Shown here piece by piece: positions 1-5,966 of a stretch of 8,127 nt of DNA. The stretch spans positions 1-8,127 of the forward strand of contig JAESTI010000020.1 in NCBI GenBank assembly GCA_016763665.1, in the 5' to 3' direction. This stretch comes from Bacteroidia bacterium. GTDB lineage: Bacteria; Bacteroidota; Bacteroidia; Flavobacteriales; NORP286. Numbering within the stretch: the stretch's first letter is position 1; each line of letters begins with the position of its first letter. The notes beneath the pieces are model-generated. The model was given only the letters and a program-made list of their open reading frames with translations. It had not been told where the DNA came from and did not search any database. The translations under genes and the position numbers were made by a program.

Positions 1-99
1 ACCCTTAAATGGTTCTATTGGGTTTTCACTATTCTGTTCTTGCCAATTATAAAACTCTTGTATCTGATATTTCTTATAAAATTCATCAATACTGTTCAT
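1..99 (-). CDS. N-terminal fragment of an unrecognised protein, cut by window edge
   Basis: Reading leftward from an ATG at 97-99, the frame stays open for 33 codons to the edge of the window. The visible residues start MNSIDEFYKKYQIQEFYNW and end in PFKG, a polar composition rich in Tyr, Glu, Gln and Lys that reads like real coding sequence. There is no signal peptide, so the product is probably cytoplasmic. Upstream of the ATG lies an A-rich stretch, as is usual for Bacteroidota starts, and there is no Shine-Dalgarno motif. The gene is divergent from the GSCFA gene at 405. Too little is visible to assign a family or function. Confidence 0.5.
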   Translation of the reverse strand, partial: MNSIDEFYKKYQIQEFYNWQEQNSENPIEPFKG

Positions 100-404
100 G
101 TCGCTTTTGTTTTTTCTTGAAACTTAAATTTCGGCTTGCAGCTGTTAACTTAGGAATATAGTTACAGTATTCACTTTATTCCTTCTGTGTCCTTACTGCT
201 AAGATATAGAATCCAATGGTTTTCCAAGGTGGGTAAAATACTTAATTACAACCTATATATTTCCATTGGGCTTATGAAGTTATTTTCTTGCAACGTGCAA
301 ATCTACTTAAATACAATCCAGCAGGCTCTGACCTAAACTCTCTAATCTAATTTAGAACAATTGAATTGTCTTTAGTTGAAAAAATAATTGTTTATTTTGT
401 TACC
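100..404. other. Divergent intergenic region with short dyads, no gene seen
   Basis: About 305 bases separate the start of the left-edge minus-strand gene from the ATG of the GSCFA gene. No open frame of convincing composition occurs on either strand. The region is AT-rich and must hold the promoters of both divergent genes, but no full TTG-N19-21-TAnnTTTG promoter could be picked out. Three short palindromes are visible: TTGCA-ACG-TGCAA at 288-300, TCTAA-T-TTAGA at 346-356 and ACAATT-G-AATTGT at 357-369. The last two abut just ahead of the GSCFA gene. They could be operator sites, but palindromes this short are expected by chance in AT-rich DNA. Confidence 0.5.
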
Positions 405-1379
405 ATGAATACTTTCCGAACGGTTATTGATACTCCCCAAAGCTCGTTTCAAATAGATCATCAGAGAAAGCTTCTATTAATGGGTTCTTGTTTTGCTGAA
501 AATATTGGAGAAACGCTGGAAAAATATAAGTTTCCCATTACCTACAATCCTTTTGGGATTATTTATAATCCTATTTCTGTTAAGAATAGTCTTGAACTCT
601 TGATCAAGCAAAAGAAATTTACTAAAACGAATCTTATCCAAACCAGTGGTTTATGGACAAGTTTTAGTCATCATAGTAAGTTTTCATCATCAAATTTGAA
701 TGAGTGTTTAGAAATTATCAATAATTCAATTATAAGTTCAAGTAATCATCTAAAAAAGACTGATTATCTGTTTATTACATTGGGATCATCTTATGTCTAT
801 AAATACAAAAAAACAGGCAAAATAGTATCTAATTGCCATAAGATTCCTGCTAAAGAATTTGAGAGATACAGGTTAAGTGTTTCAGAGATAATTAAGGAGT
901 ATGATCAATTGATCAAAAAGTTAAGATCATATAATAAAAAGCTAAAACTGATCTTTACGGTGAGCCCCATAAGGCATTGGAAAGATGGGGCTATTGATAA
1001 TCAGATCAGCAAATCGATCTTACTGGTAGCAATTGATGAACTCAAATCAAAACATAATCATGTAGAGTATTTTCCAGCGTATGAAATTATGATGGATGAA
1101 CTGAGAGATTATAGATTTTATGCAGTAGATATGTTACATCCAAGTCAAACAGCCATTAACTTCATTTGGGAAAAATTTAAGGAAACATACATCAATGAAA
1201 AGTCTTATAATATACTCAACGATCTGAATAAGTTAAACTCAGCGATAGATCACAGGCCATTTAATCCAAAATCGGAAGCACACATAAAGTTTAAAAAGAG
1301 ACAATTAGATTTTATAAAGGAATTATCAAGGAAGTTACCAAACGCGGATTTTGAAAAAGATATTCATCATTTTACTTAA
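405..1379 (+). CDS. GSCFA domain protein (SGNH/GDSL-hydrolase-like)
   Basis: This is a 324-residue protein of the GSCFA family, named after a motif seen here as MGSCFAEN at residues 26-33. Further hallmarks follow: TLGSSYVY in the first half, SPIRHWKDGA from residue 187, and DMLHPS at 242-247. The Ser in GSCFA and the D-x-x-H of DMLH occupy the places of the Ser nucleophile and Asp/His pair of SGNH/GDSL-type esterases. An ester-hydrolase or acyl-transferring activity is therefore plausible, but the substrate is unknown for this family. There is no signal peptide or membrane helix, so a cytoplasmic location is likely. The frame can be extended upstream to a TTG at 366, but that adds residues unlike the family start; the ATG at 405 places GSCFA near residue 27, as is usual. 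A lysine-rich tail of roughly 70 residues follows the DMLHPS motif. The gene stands alone and converges on the sensor phosphatase gene. Confidence 0.9.
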   Translation: MNTFRTVIDTPQSSFQIDHQRKLLLMGSCFAENIGETLEKYKFPITYNPFGIIYNPISVKNSLELLIKQKKFTKTNLIQTSGLWTSFSHHSKFSSSNLNECLEIINNSIISSSNHLKKTDYLFITLGSSYVYKYKKTGKIVSNCHKIPAKEFERYRLSVSEIIKEYDQLIKKLRSYNKKLKLIFTVSPIRHWKDGAIDNQISKSILLVAIDELKSKHNHVEYFPAYEIMMDELRDYRFYAVDMLHPSQTAINFIWEKFKETYINEKSYNILNDLNKLNSAIDHRPFNPKSEAHIKFKKRQLDFIKELSRKLPNADFEKDIHHFT

Positions 1380-1394
1380 TGACTTTTGCAACGT

Positions 1395-1427
1395 AGTCGT
1401 GCCACATCTTAAAGATGTCGCACGACT
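1395..1427. repeat. 33-nt near-perfect palindrome between convergent genes (REP-like)
   Basis: The left arm AGTCGTGCCACATCTT (1395-1410) and the right arm AAGATGTCGCACGACT (1412-1427) are reverse complements except for one C-C mismatch, around a single central A. The element lies 15 nt after the stop of the GSCFA gene and 29 nt from the stop of the converging gene. No T-tract follows it on either strand, so it is not a standard intrinsic terminator. It is much more GC-rich than its surroundings. The size, symmetry and intergenic convergent position fit a dispersed REP/RAYT-type or small MITE-like palindrome, or an mRNA 3'-end-protecting hairpin. Its copy number cannot be judged from this window. 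Confidence 0.7.
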
Positions 1428-1456
1428 TGGAAGCAATATGACCTTGGTTTAATGCA

Positions 1457-3499
1457 TTATATTTTAATACCCAGTACCAAAATATCATCTGTTTGATTTT
1501 CTTTTCCTCTCCACCTGAAATTCTCAGCATCTAAAATGTTGGCTTGCTCATCCATAGATTTATCTTGAATGCTAGTTATTAATTTTTTGAGGGAACTAGC
1601 CCTGTACCTCTTTTGTTTATCCCCTCCGATCTGGTCAGTGTACCCATCAGAAAACATGTAAATACAATCCCCTTTATGGATATTAAGCTCATGGTTTGAA
1701 AAATCCCGATTTTCCTGTCTGCCTAATCGGCCAATAGTTATTTTATCCGCTTTAATAGAAGTTAGAACATGGCCATTTTCGCTGTAATGATCCAGATATT
1801 TCAACTCACTCCTACTTACATCCAAGTTCTCATTTGACTTACTAACCAAATAAAGAGGCCTATGTGCCCCAGCATATTCCAATTTCATGCTATCTAAGTC
1901 AATTGAACATAAAGCTATATCCATTCCATCTATTGTTTCTGTTAACTGGTTCTCACGATTTAATGCGGTATGAATTCCTACATTCAATTGATTTAATATA
2001 CTTGATGGGTGAGCTATATTTCTTTCATTAACTATATGATTCAGAAGCTCATTTCCAATCATTGAAATAAAGGCACCAGGAACTCCATGCCCGGTGCAAT
2101 CAGCTACCGCGATGATACAATACTTTTTACCATATATTTCAACATCTGAATACCAGTAAAAATCCCCACTTAATATCTCCTTGGGTTTTGATAGAACAAA
2201 TGAATCTGGGAATACTTTTTTTAATACTTCCTTTGCCGGCAATACCGCATCCTGTAATTTCTTAGCATATTCAATGCTATCAACAATGGCTTGGTTTTTC
2301 ATTTTAATCTCCTTAGTTCTGATGTTGATCTGTTGCCTCAACCATTCCTGCTCACTTTTCATTTTTCTCACCCTAAGTCTGTATAGAGAATAAATAGATC
2401 CTAATGTAACAGCTACAGACAAAATATAAAACCACCATGTTTTCCAAAAAGGTGAAGTAATTACAAATGAAAATGTAGCATCATTTTCTGACCATACTCC
2501 TGCATCATTGCAACTATTAACCTTAAAAGTATATTCCCCTGGAAGTAAACTTGAATAAGTAGCAGTTGCCTCTTTGGTAATAGGAAGCCAATCATCATCC
2601 ATGCCTTCCAACTTATATTGATACGTGACTTTACTTGCGTTTTTATGGCTAATACCTACAAAATCAAAAGTAAAATGATTGAGGTTGTAGGGAAGAATAA
2701 CATTTTGAGGAAGACTAGTATCCCGTAAAAACAGTCGTACACGGGTAATGTCCGTAACCGGTGGAATTTTATTAGAACTATCACTTTCCGGAATATATTT
2801 TATTGCTCCGTCAATAGTACCAAACCAAATATTTCCATCAGAATCAGTACAAATAGCGCTATGATTACATTCTATAGCTGTAAATCCTTCATCAGTTCCA
2901 TAATGAACAATCTTATTAACGTTCATTTTATTCTGATCATCAAGGGTATAAACTATCTTATTAATACCGCGATTAGTGCCTATCCAAATATTTGAATCAT
3001 TGTCGAATGTAACGGATAACACCTGATCGTCTATCAATCCATTTTCTGTTGTAATTGCCTGTATTATCAACTTTTCCTTTAGTTCTTCATTAAAAATTCT
3101 TACTGGATATCTAGTGGACTTTTTATTCTCTTTCTGATAGGATTTTATAAAATCCCTGATCACTTTTTGTTGACCAGCTGTCATCATAATAAGCCCACCT
3201 CCGAACGAACCCATAAATAAGTTCCCCTTATTGTCATTTAGAAAAAATCCGATAAAATTGTTTGGCAAACCCTCATCAGTGGTAAATAAGTAAAATCTAT
3301 ACCCATCAAAAATACAAAGCCCTCCACCATCTGAACCCATCCAAATGTTACCATCTATATCCTCGGTGATCACATTAATATTATTACTTCCCAATCCACC
3401 TTCATCCGTAAATTGCAAATACCCATTTTCGATAGTACCTAGATTGTTTTTATCTACTTCGGCATTATGTTTTGATAAACAAAACACGCCATCATCCAT
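1457..3499 (-). CDS. C-terminal half: propeller blades, Y_Y_Y domain, SpoIIE phosphatase
   Basis: This is the 680-residue open part downstream of the TAG, counted from its first ATG. Residues 1-240 carry the rest of the second propeller (NIWMGSDGGG at 51, NLFMGS at 93, NIWIGT at 170, NIWFGT at 223). A Y_Y_Y immunoglobulin-like domain follows at about 275-347 (YQYKLEGMDDDW, LLPGEYTFKV). One membrane helix lies at about 355-373, then a helical linker at about 380-420 (SIEYAKKLQDAVLP). The PP2C-like SpoIIE domain spans about 430-680, with its metal-binding and catalytic signatures present: SGDFYW (444-449), ADCTGHG (466-472), SDGYTD (617-622) and TDDILVLG (670-677). Such enzymes remove phosphate from Ser/Thr, typically on anti-sigma-antagonist-like partners. 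The target here is unknown. If translated alone from 3499 it lacks a signal peptide and starts inside a blade, so it would probably be misfolded or wrongly inserted. Confidence 0.8.
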   Translation of the reverse strand: MDDGVFCLSKHNAEVDKNNLGTIENGYLQFTDEGGLGSNNINVITEDIDGNIWMGSDGGGLCIFDGYRFYLFTTDEGLPNNFIGFFLNDNKGNLFMGSFGGGLIMMTAGQQKVIRDFIKSYQKENKKSTRYPVRIFNEELKEKLIIQAITTENGLIDDQVLSVTFDNDSNIWIGTNRGINKIVYTLDDQNKMNVNKIVHYGTDEGFTAIECNHSAICTDSDGNIWFGTIDGAIKYIPESDSSNKIPPVTDITRVRLFLRDTSLPQNVILPYNLNHFTFDFVGISHKNASKVTYQYKLEGMDDDWLPITKEATATYSSLLPGEYTFKVNSCNDAGVWSENDATFSFVITSPFWKTWWFYILSVAVTLGSIYSLYRLRVRKMKSEQEWLRQQINIRTKEIKMKNQAIVDSIEYAKKLQDAVLPAKEVLKKVFPDSFVLSKPKEILSGDFYWYSDVEIYGKKYCIIAVADCTGHGVPGAFISMIGNELLNHIVNERNIAHPSSILNQLNVGIHTALNRENQLTETIDGMDIALCSIDLDSMKLEYAGAHRPLYLVSKSNENLDVSRSELKYLDHYSENGHVLTSIKADKITIGRLGRQENRDFSNHELNIHKGDCIYMFSDGYTDQIGGDKQKRYRASSLKKLITSIQDKSMDEQANILDAENFRWRGKENQTDDILVLGIKI

Positions 3500-3550
3500 T
3501 GTACCAACCCATAGGTTATTTTTAGAATCTTCAAAAACTCCAAGTACAAA

Positions 3551-4852
3551 CTACATTCCTGCTTTTGTTCCTAATACATCGATCAATTCGGCCTTTTTTC
3601 CATCAAACTTTATAATGCCATCAAATTCACCTCCAATCCAAATATTTTGTTGTGAATCTTCATAAATTCTCATCGTGATATCTGCCAAAGAACTTAGCCT
3701 AAATCCTGGATCAACAAATCTATTGTTTCTTAACACCCTTACTCCTCCTCCATGTGAGCCTGTCCATATCTGACCTTTTGAATCTTCAAATATTGACCAT
3801 ACAGTATTATCACCAAGCCCTTCTTTAATGCCGTAAGCCATAAAAGGAACAGGCTGGTACTTGCAAACACCCCTACCGTTAGTACCGATCCAAAGATTTT
3901 CTTCTCTATCTACCAACAGCCAGTTGACTTGATCATAACATAATCCATCATCCTCATAATAATTTTCAAATTCATAACTCTCTAACTTAGCATGATCAAG
4001 CTTGCTCAAACCACCTAAAGTTGCAAACCAAATATTGCCCTTGCTATCTTGCTGAATACAGTTCACCGTATTGCTTGCTAAACCATCCTCCTTAAGAAAC
4101 CTCAACAAGTTGCCATCCTTATATTTAAACAGACCATATTCAGTTGCAAACCATATATTTTGTTGTTGATCTTGATAAATATGATAAATACCATTAACCT
4201 GCTCTTTTAGATCATTAGGCAGGTAATTAAATTGAATTTCACTTACCCGTTCGCTTTCTTGCCCAGCAGTAAGGGTATCCGGATTGTAAAATTGAACGGT
4301 TATGTCGGTACCTACCCATATATTACAATTATGATCAACATAGAGCATATTAACAGCATTGCTGCTTAAGCCGTCACTTGTGGTAAAATTGGTCAGCTCA
4401 ATACCGTCATATTTATACAAGCCATTACCATTTGTACCTAGCCAAATATTACCTTCACAATCTTTAACCATTGCATAAATGGTATGTTTACCAGTGTTTA
4501 TTTTATCTGAGTAATCATAAAACTGCTCCCCATCATACATTACAATGGCACCTTCTTCACACCCAAATAATATATTACCAGTATTATCTTCAATTATGGA
4601 CCACACATGTGCATTTTTCAGATACTTCTTACTGCTGAATGTTTTAAACTCTTTACCATCATACCGGCAAATACCACCGCCATTTGTTCCAAACCATATA
4701 TAACCTTTCCTATCCTGATATTCAATAAAAATTTGAGACTGTGGCAGACCATCTTTAAGAGAGTAATTTTTAAACACATAACCTTGCCCAAAGCACAAAA
4801 TACTCCATGACAATAAAATCAACAATGATAAAATGTACTTACGTTTAAGCAT
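3551..4852 (-). CDS. N-terminal half: signal peptide and two-component-regulator propeller repeats
   Basis: This is the 433-residue open part upstream of the TAG. It begins with a signal peptide (MLKRKYILSLLILLSWSILCFG, cleavage likely before Gln23), followed by the classic opening of Bacteroidota propeller sensors, YSLKDGLPQSQ at about 30-40. Nine repeats of the two-component-regulator propeller type follow, with cores such as YIWFGTNGGG, NIWLGTNGNG, NIWFATLGG, NLWIGTNGRG and QIWTGSHGGG. They are spaced mostly about 42 residues apart. The chain stops after KAGM, before the tenth blade. If made, the product would be a periplasmic fragment with one complete propeller and two orphan blades, with no membrane helix or output domain. 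It could in principle bind the ligand of the intact sensor, but no evidence for that is visible. The start codon is 69 nt downstream of a terminator belonging to the previous gene, so the gene has its own transcript. No clear -7 element was found for it. Confidence 0.8.
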   Translation of the reverse strand: MLKRKYILSLLILLSWSILCFGQGYVFKNYSLKDGLPQSQIFIEYQDRKGYIWFGTNGGGICRYDGKEFKTFSSKKYLKNAHVWSIIEDNTGNILFGCEEGAIVMYDGEQFYDYSDKINTGKHTIYAMVKDCEGNIWLGTNGNGLYKYDGIELTNFTTSDGLSSNAVNMLYVDHNCNIWVGTDITVQFYNPDTLTAGQESERVSEIQFNYLPNDLKEQVNGIYHIYQDQQQNIWFATEYGLFKYKDGNLLRFLKEDGLASNTVNCIQQDSKGNIWFATLGGLSKLDHAKLESYEFENYYEDDGLCYDQVNWLLVDREENLWIGTNGRGVCKYQPVPFMAYGIKEGLGDNTVWSIFEDSKGQIWTGSHGGGVRVLRNNRFVDPGFRLSSLADITMRIYEDSQQNIWIGGEFDGIIKFDGKKAELIDVLGTKAGM

Positions 4853-4920
4853 ATCTAAATTTATACGAATAAATATTGAATTGGGTCTATTATTCTACTA
4901 TTAATATTGATATTTTTTGA

Positions 4921-4953
4921 ACCATAAAAAAACCCTGACTTCCGTCAAGGTTT
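4921..4953 (-). terminator. Intrinsic terminator of the lipoprotein gene
   Basis: Read on the minus strand, the stem arms are AAACCTTGAC and GTCAGGGTTT, with one U-G wobble and a GGAA tetraloop, and the stem runs straight into a T-tract (A-run at 4926-4932 on the plus strand). The hairpin begins about 22 nt after the stop codon of the lipoprotein gene and lies before the sensor phosphatase start at 4852. The two genes are therefore separate transcription units. The wobble pairs only in the minus-strand transcript, which fixes the direction. Confidence 0.85.
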
Positions 4954-4974
4954 AATAATTTTTTAGGGAAAATG

Positions 4975-5820
4975 TTATTCGGATATTAAAGATTCATAGT
5001 CGATAGCGTCCGCAATGTCTTTCACCAGATTGGTATTATCCTGATCATCCGCTTCGATAAGTATTCCATACCTGTCACTAATGGCAATTATTAACATTGC
5101 AGTTCGTGATTGTGCATCATAAATTTCCCAACCCTTGTAAGAAACATTGGTGTTTAATTCAAAAAAATCATCTTCATGGCCGGAATTTCCGGATGGTGAA
5201 TCAGTAATATCTTTTTTATTCCCGTTATTACCTGATGGCGGATCTGTAATATATGAGCCATCATTTCCTACACTATAAAATAAACGCATTCCAAGATGAG
5301 TAGGAGTTACTTCACTCATATTGATAGCGCCTTTCCCAATAGATTGCAGCACTAAATAACCGGGATTGGCCTTATCCTCGTCATCGCCCCTACCACTGTT
5401 CCCTGATGGTGAGTCTGTAATTCTCATTCCAAAATCATTTCCATCAGCATCCTGAATAAGTCCTTTTCCTTTTAAAAAGGCAGCATATTTACCAGGTTGT
5501 TCTTTAAAATCAGCTATTGCTGTATAAACCCCCTTGTCTCCTATATTATCCTGGAAATTGTTACAAGCTTCATTAACTTTTGGATTGGTATTACACTTAT
5601 CAATTTGTTCCGTTATTGGGTATCCTTGAACAGAAGCGGGCAAATAACTTCTTAATATGGCAATATCTAATAACTGTTGCTTATTTTGCTTAAGAGCAAT
5701 CCCAGCAGGTTCGTTTTTTTGATCTGAAATTTCAGTTTCTGCCAATATATCATCCTTTTCACAACTACATGCACTAATAAGAAAACTACTTAACAATATG
5801 ATATTTAAATACTTATTCAT
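4975..5820 (-). CDS. Surface-type lipoprotein with triple ITD(S/P)PSGN(S/N)G motif, function unknown
   Basis: This is a 281-residue lipoprotein. The N-terminus MNKYLNIILLSSFLISAC ends in a lipobox (ISAC) with the lipidated Cys at residue 18. The following SCEKDD matches the K-(D/E)2 signature of the Bacteroidota lipoprotein surface-export signal, so display on the outer face is likely. The frame extends four codons upstream to a TTG at 5832, but the ATG at 5820 gives a normal signal peptide. A ten-residue motif occurs three times: ITDSPSGNSG at 134-143, ITDPPSGNNG at 191-200 and ITDSPSGNSG at 205-214, each followed by a charged, Asp- or Lys-rich run. The first two copies each follow a GMR segment (FGMR, LGMR). 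The C-terminal 60 residues, from about YKGWEIYDA to the end, look like a compact alpha/beta domain. I do not recognise the family. The gene has its own consensus -7 element and terminator, and lies 146 nt after the protease gene. Confidence 0.85.
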   Translation of the reverse strand: MNKYLNIILLSSFLISACSCEKDDILAETEISDQKNEPAGIALKQNKQQLLDIAILRSYLPASVQGYPITEQIDKCNTNPKVNEACNNFQDNIGDKGVYTAIADFKEQPGKYAAFLKGKGLIQDADGNDFGMRITDSPSGNSGRGDDEDKANPGYLVLQSIGKGAINMSEVTPTHLGMRLFYSVGNDGSYITDPPSGNNGNKKDITDSPSGNSGHEDDFFELNTNVSYKGWEIYDAQSRTAMLIIAISDRYGILIEADDQDNTNLVKDIADAIDYESLISE

Positions 5821-5860
5821 TTTGGTAATCAAATTTGGGGTATTGAATTTTTTGAGAAAA

Positions 5861-5892
5861 CAAAGGTACCAAATAATTCTTTACATGTCCAG
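5861..5892 (-). promoter_or_regulatory. Bacteroidota-type promoter for the lipoprotein gene
   Basis: On the minus strand TACCTTTG (plus-strand 5861-5868) matches the Bacteroidota -7 consensus TAnnTTTG exactly. Twenty nucleotides upstream, CTGG (5889-5892) is a weak match to the -33 TTTG/TTG box. Transcription would begin near 5855, leaving a leader of about 35 nt before the ATG at 5820. This supports the ATG start over the TTG and independence from the protease gene. Confidence 0.6.
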
Positions 5893-5926
5893 TATTAATT
5901 ACTAATCTTCCGTATTTAGTTGGTAC
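5866..5926. repeat. Inverted repeat flanking the lipoprotein promoter
   Basis: GTACCAAATAA at 5866-5876 and TTAGTTGGTAC at 5916-5926 are reverse complements at 10 of 11 positions, with 39 nt between them. The arm at 5866 overlaps the -7 box and the other lies upstream of the -33 region. The layout would suit a regulator that bridges two sites over the promoter, but no binding protein is known for it. Chance similarity in AT-rich DNA is possible. Confidence 0.35.
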
Positions 5927-5966
5927 AATAGGGTATTATCTTGCTTAAAATGAAATGATTAATATT

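Larger units (their letters stand above)
1457..4852 (-). pseudogene. Propeller/Y_Y_Y sensor-SpoIIE phosphatase gene interrupted by in-frame TAG
   Basis: One reading frame of 1131 codon positions runs from ATG 4852 to the TAA at 1457 and is broken only by a TAG at 3551-3553 (codon 434). There is no frame change. The first 433 codons give a signal peptide and nine propeller repeats. After the TAG come five more repeats, a Y_Y_Y domain, a membrane helix and a full PP2C/SpoIIE phosphatase. The N-[IL]-W-x-G-type repeat motifs fall at codons about 51, 93, 135, 177, 232, 273, 319, 361, 403, 446, 502, 544, 621 and 674. That makes fourteen, enough for two seven-bladed propellers, but only if the TAG is ignored. 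The blade at 446 begins right after the TAG and before the next ATG, so neither half alone is a natural unit. A recent nonsense mutation or a sequencing error is the simplest reading. Read-through is possible but unsupported. Confidence 0.75.

Noticed and set aside
366..404. Extended TTG start for the GSCFA gene
   Set aside because: The 13 extra residues are not like the family N-terminus; the ATG at 405 puts the GSCFA motif at its normal distance from the start.
1395..1427. The palindrome as a standard intrinsic terminator
   Set aside because: No run of T follows the hairpin on either strand, and the near-absence of a loop is unlike a normal terminator; reported instead as a repeat.
2181..2393. 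Plus-strand open frame of 70 codons inside the phosphatase half
   Set aside because: It lies wholly opposite the strongly supported minus-strand domain coding and has no recognisable motif; it is a shadow frame.
3345..3665. Plus-strand open frame of 106 codons spanning the TAG region
   Set aside because: It is antisense to propeller repeats whose cores are conserved on the minus strand; its Pro/Ser/Ile-rich composition is the mirror of those repeats.
4607..4810. Plus-strand open frame of 67 codons
   Set aside because: It is antisense to the signal peptide and first blades of the sensor gene, with no independent support.
5821..5832. Extended TTG start for the lipoprotein gene
   Set aside because: The ATG at 5820 gives a standard lipoprotein signal peptide and fits the promoter position.
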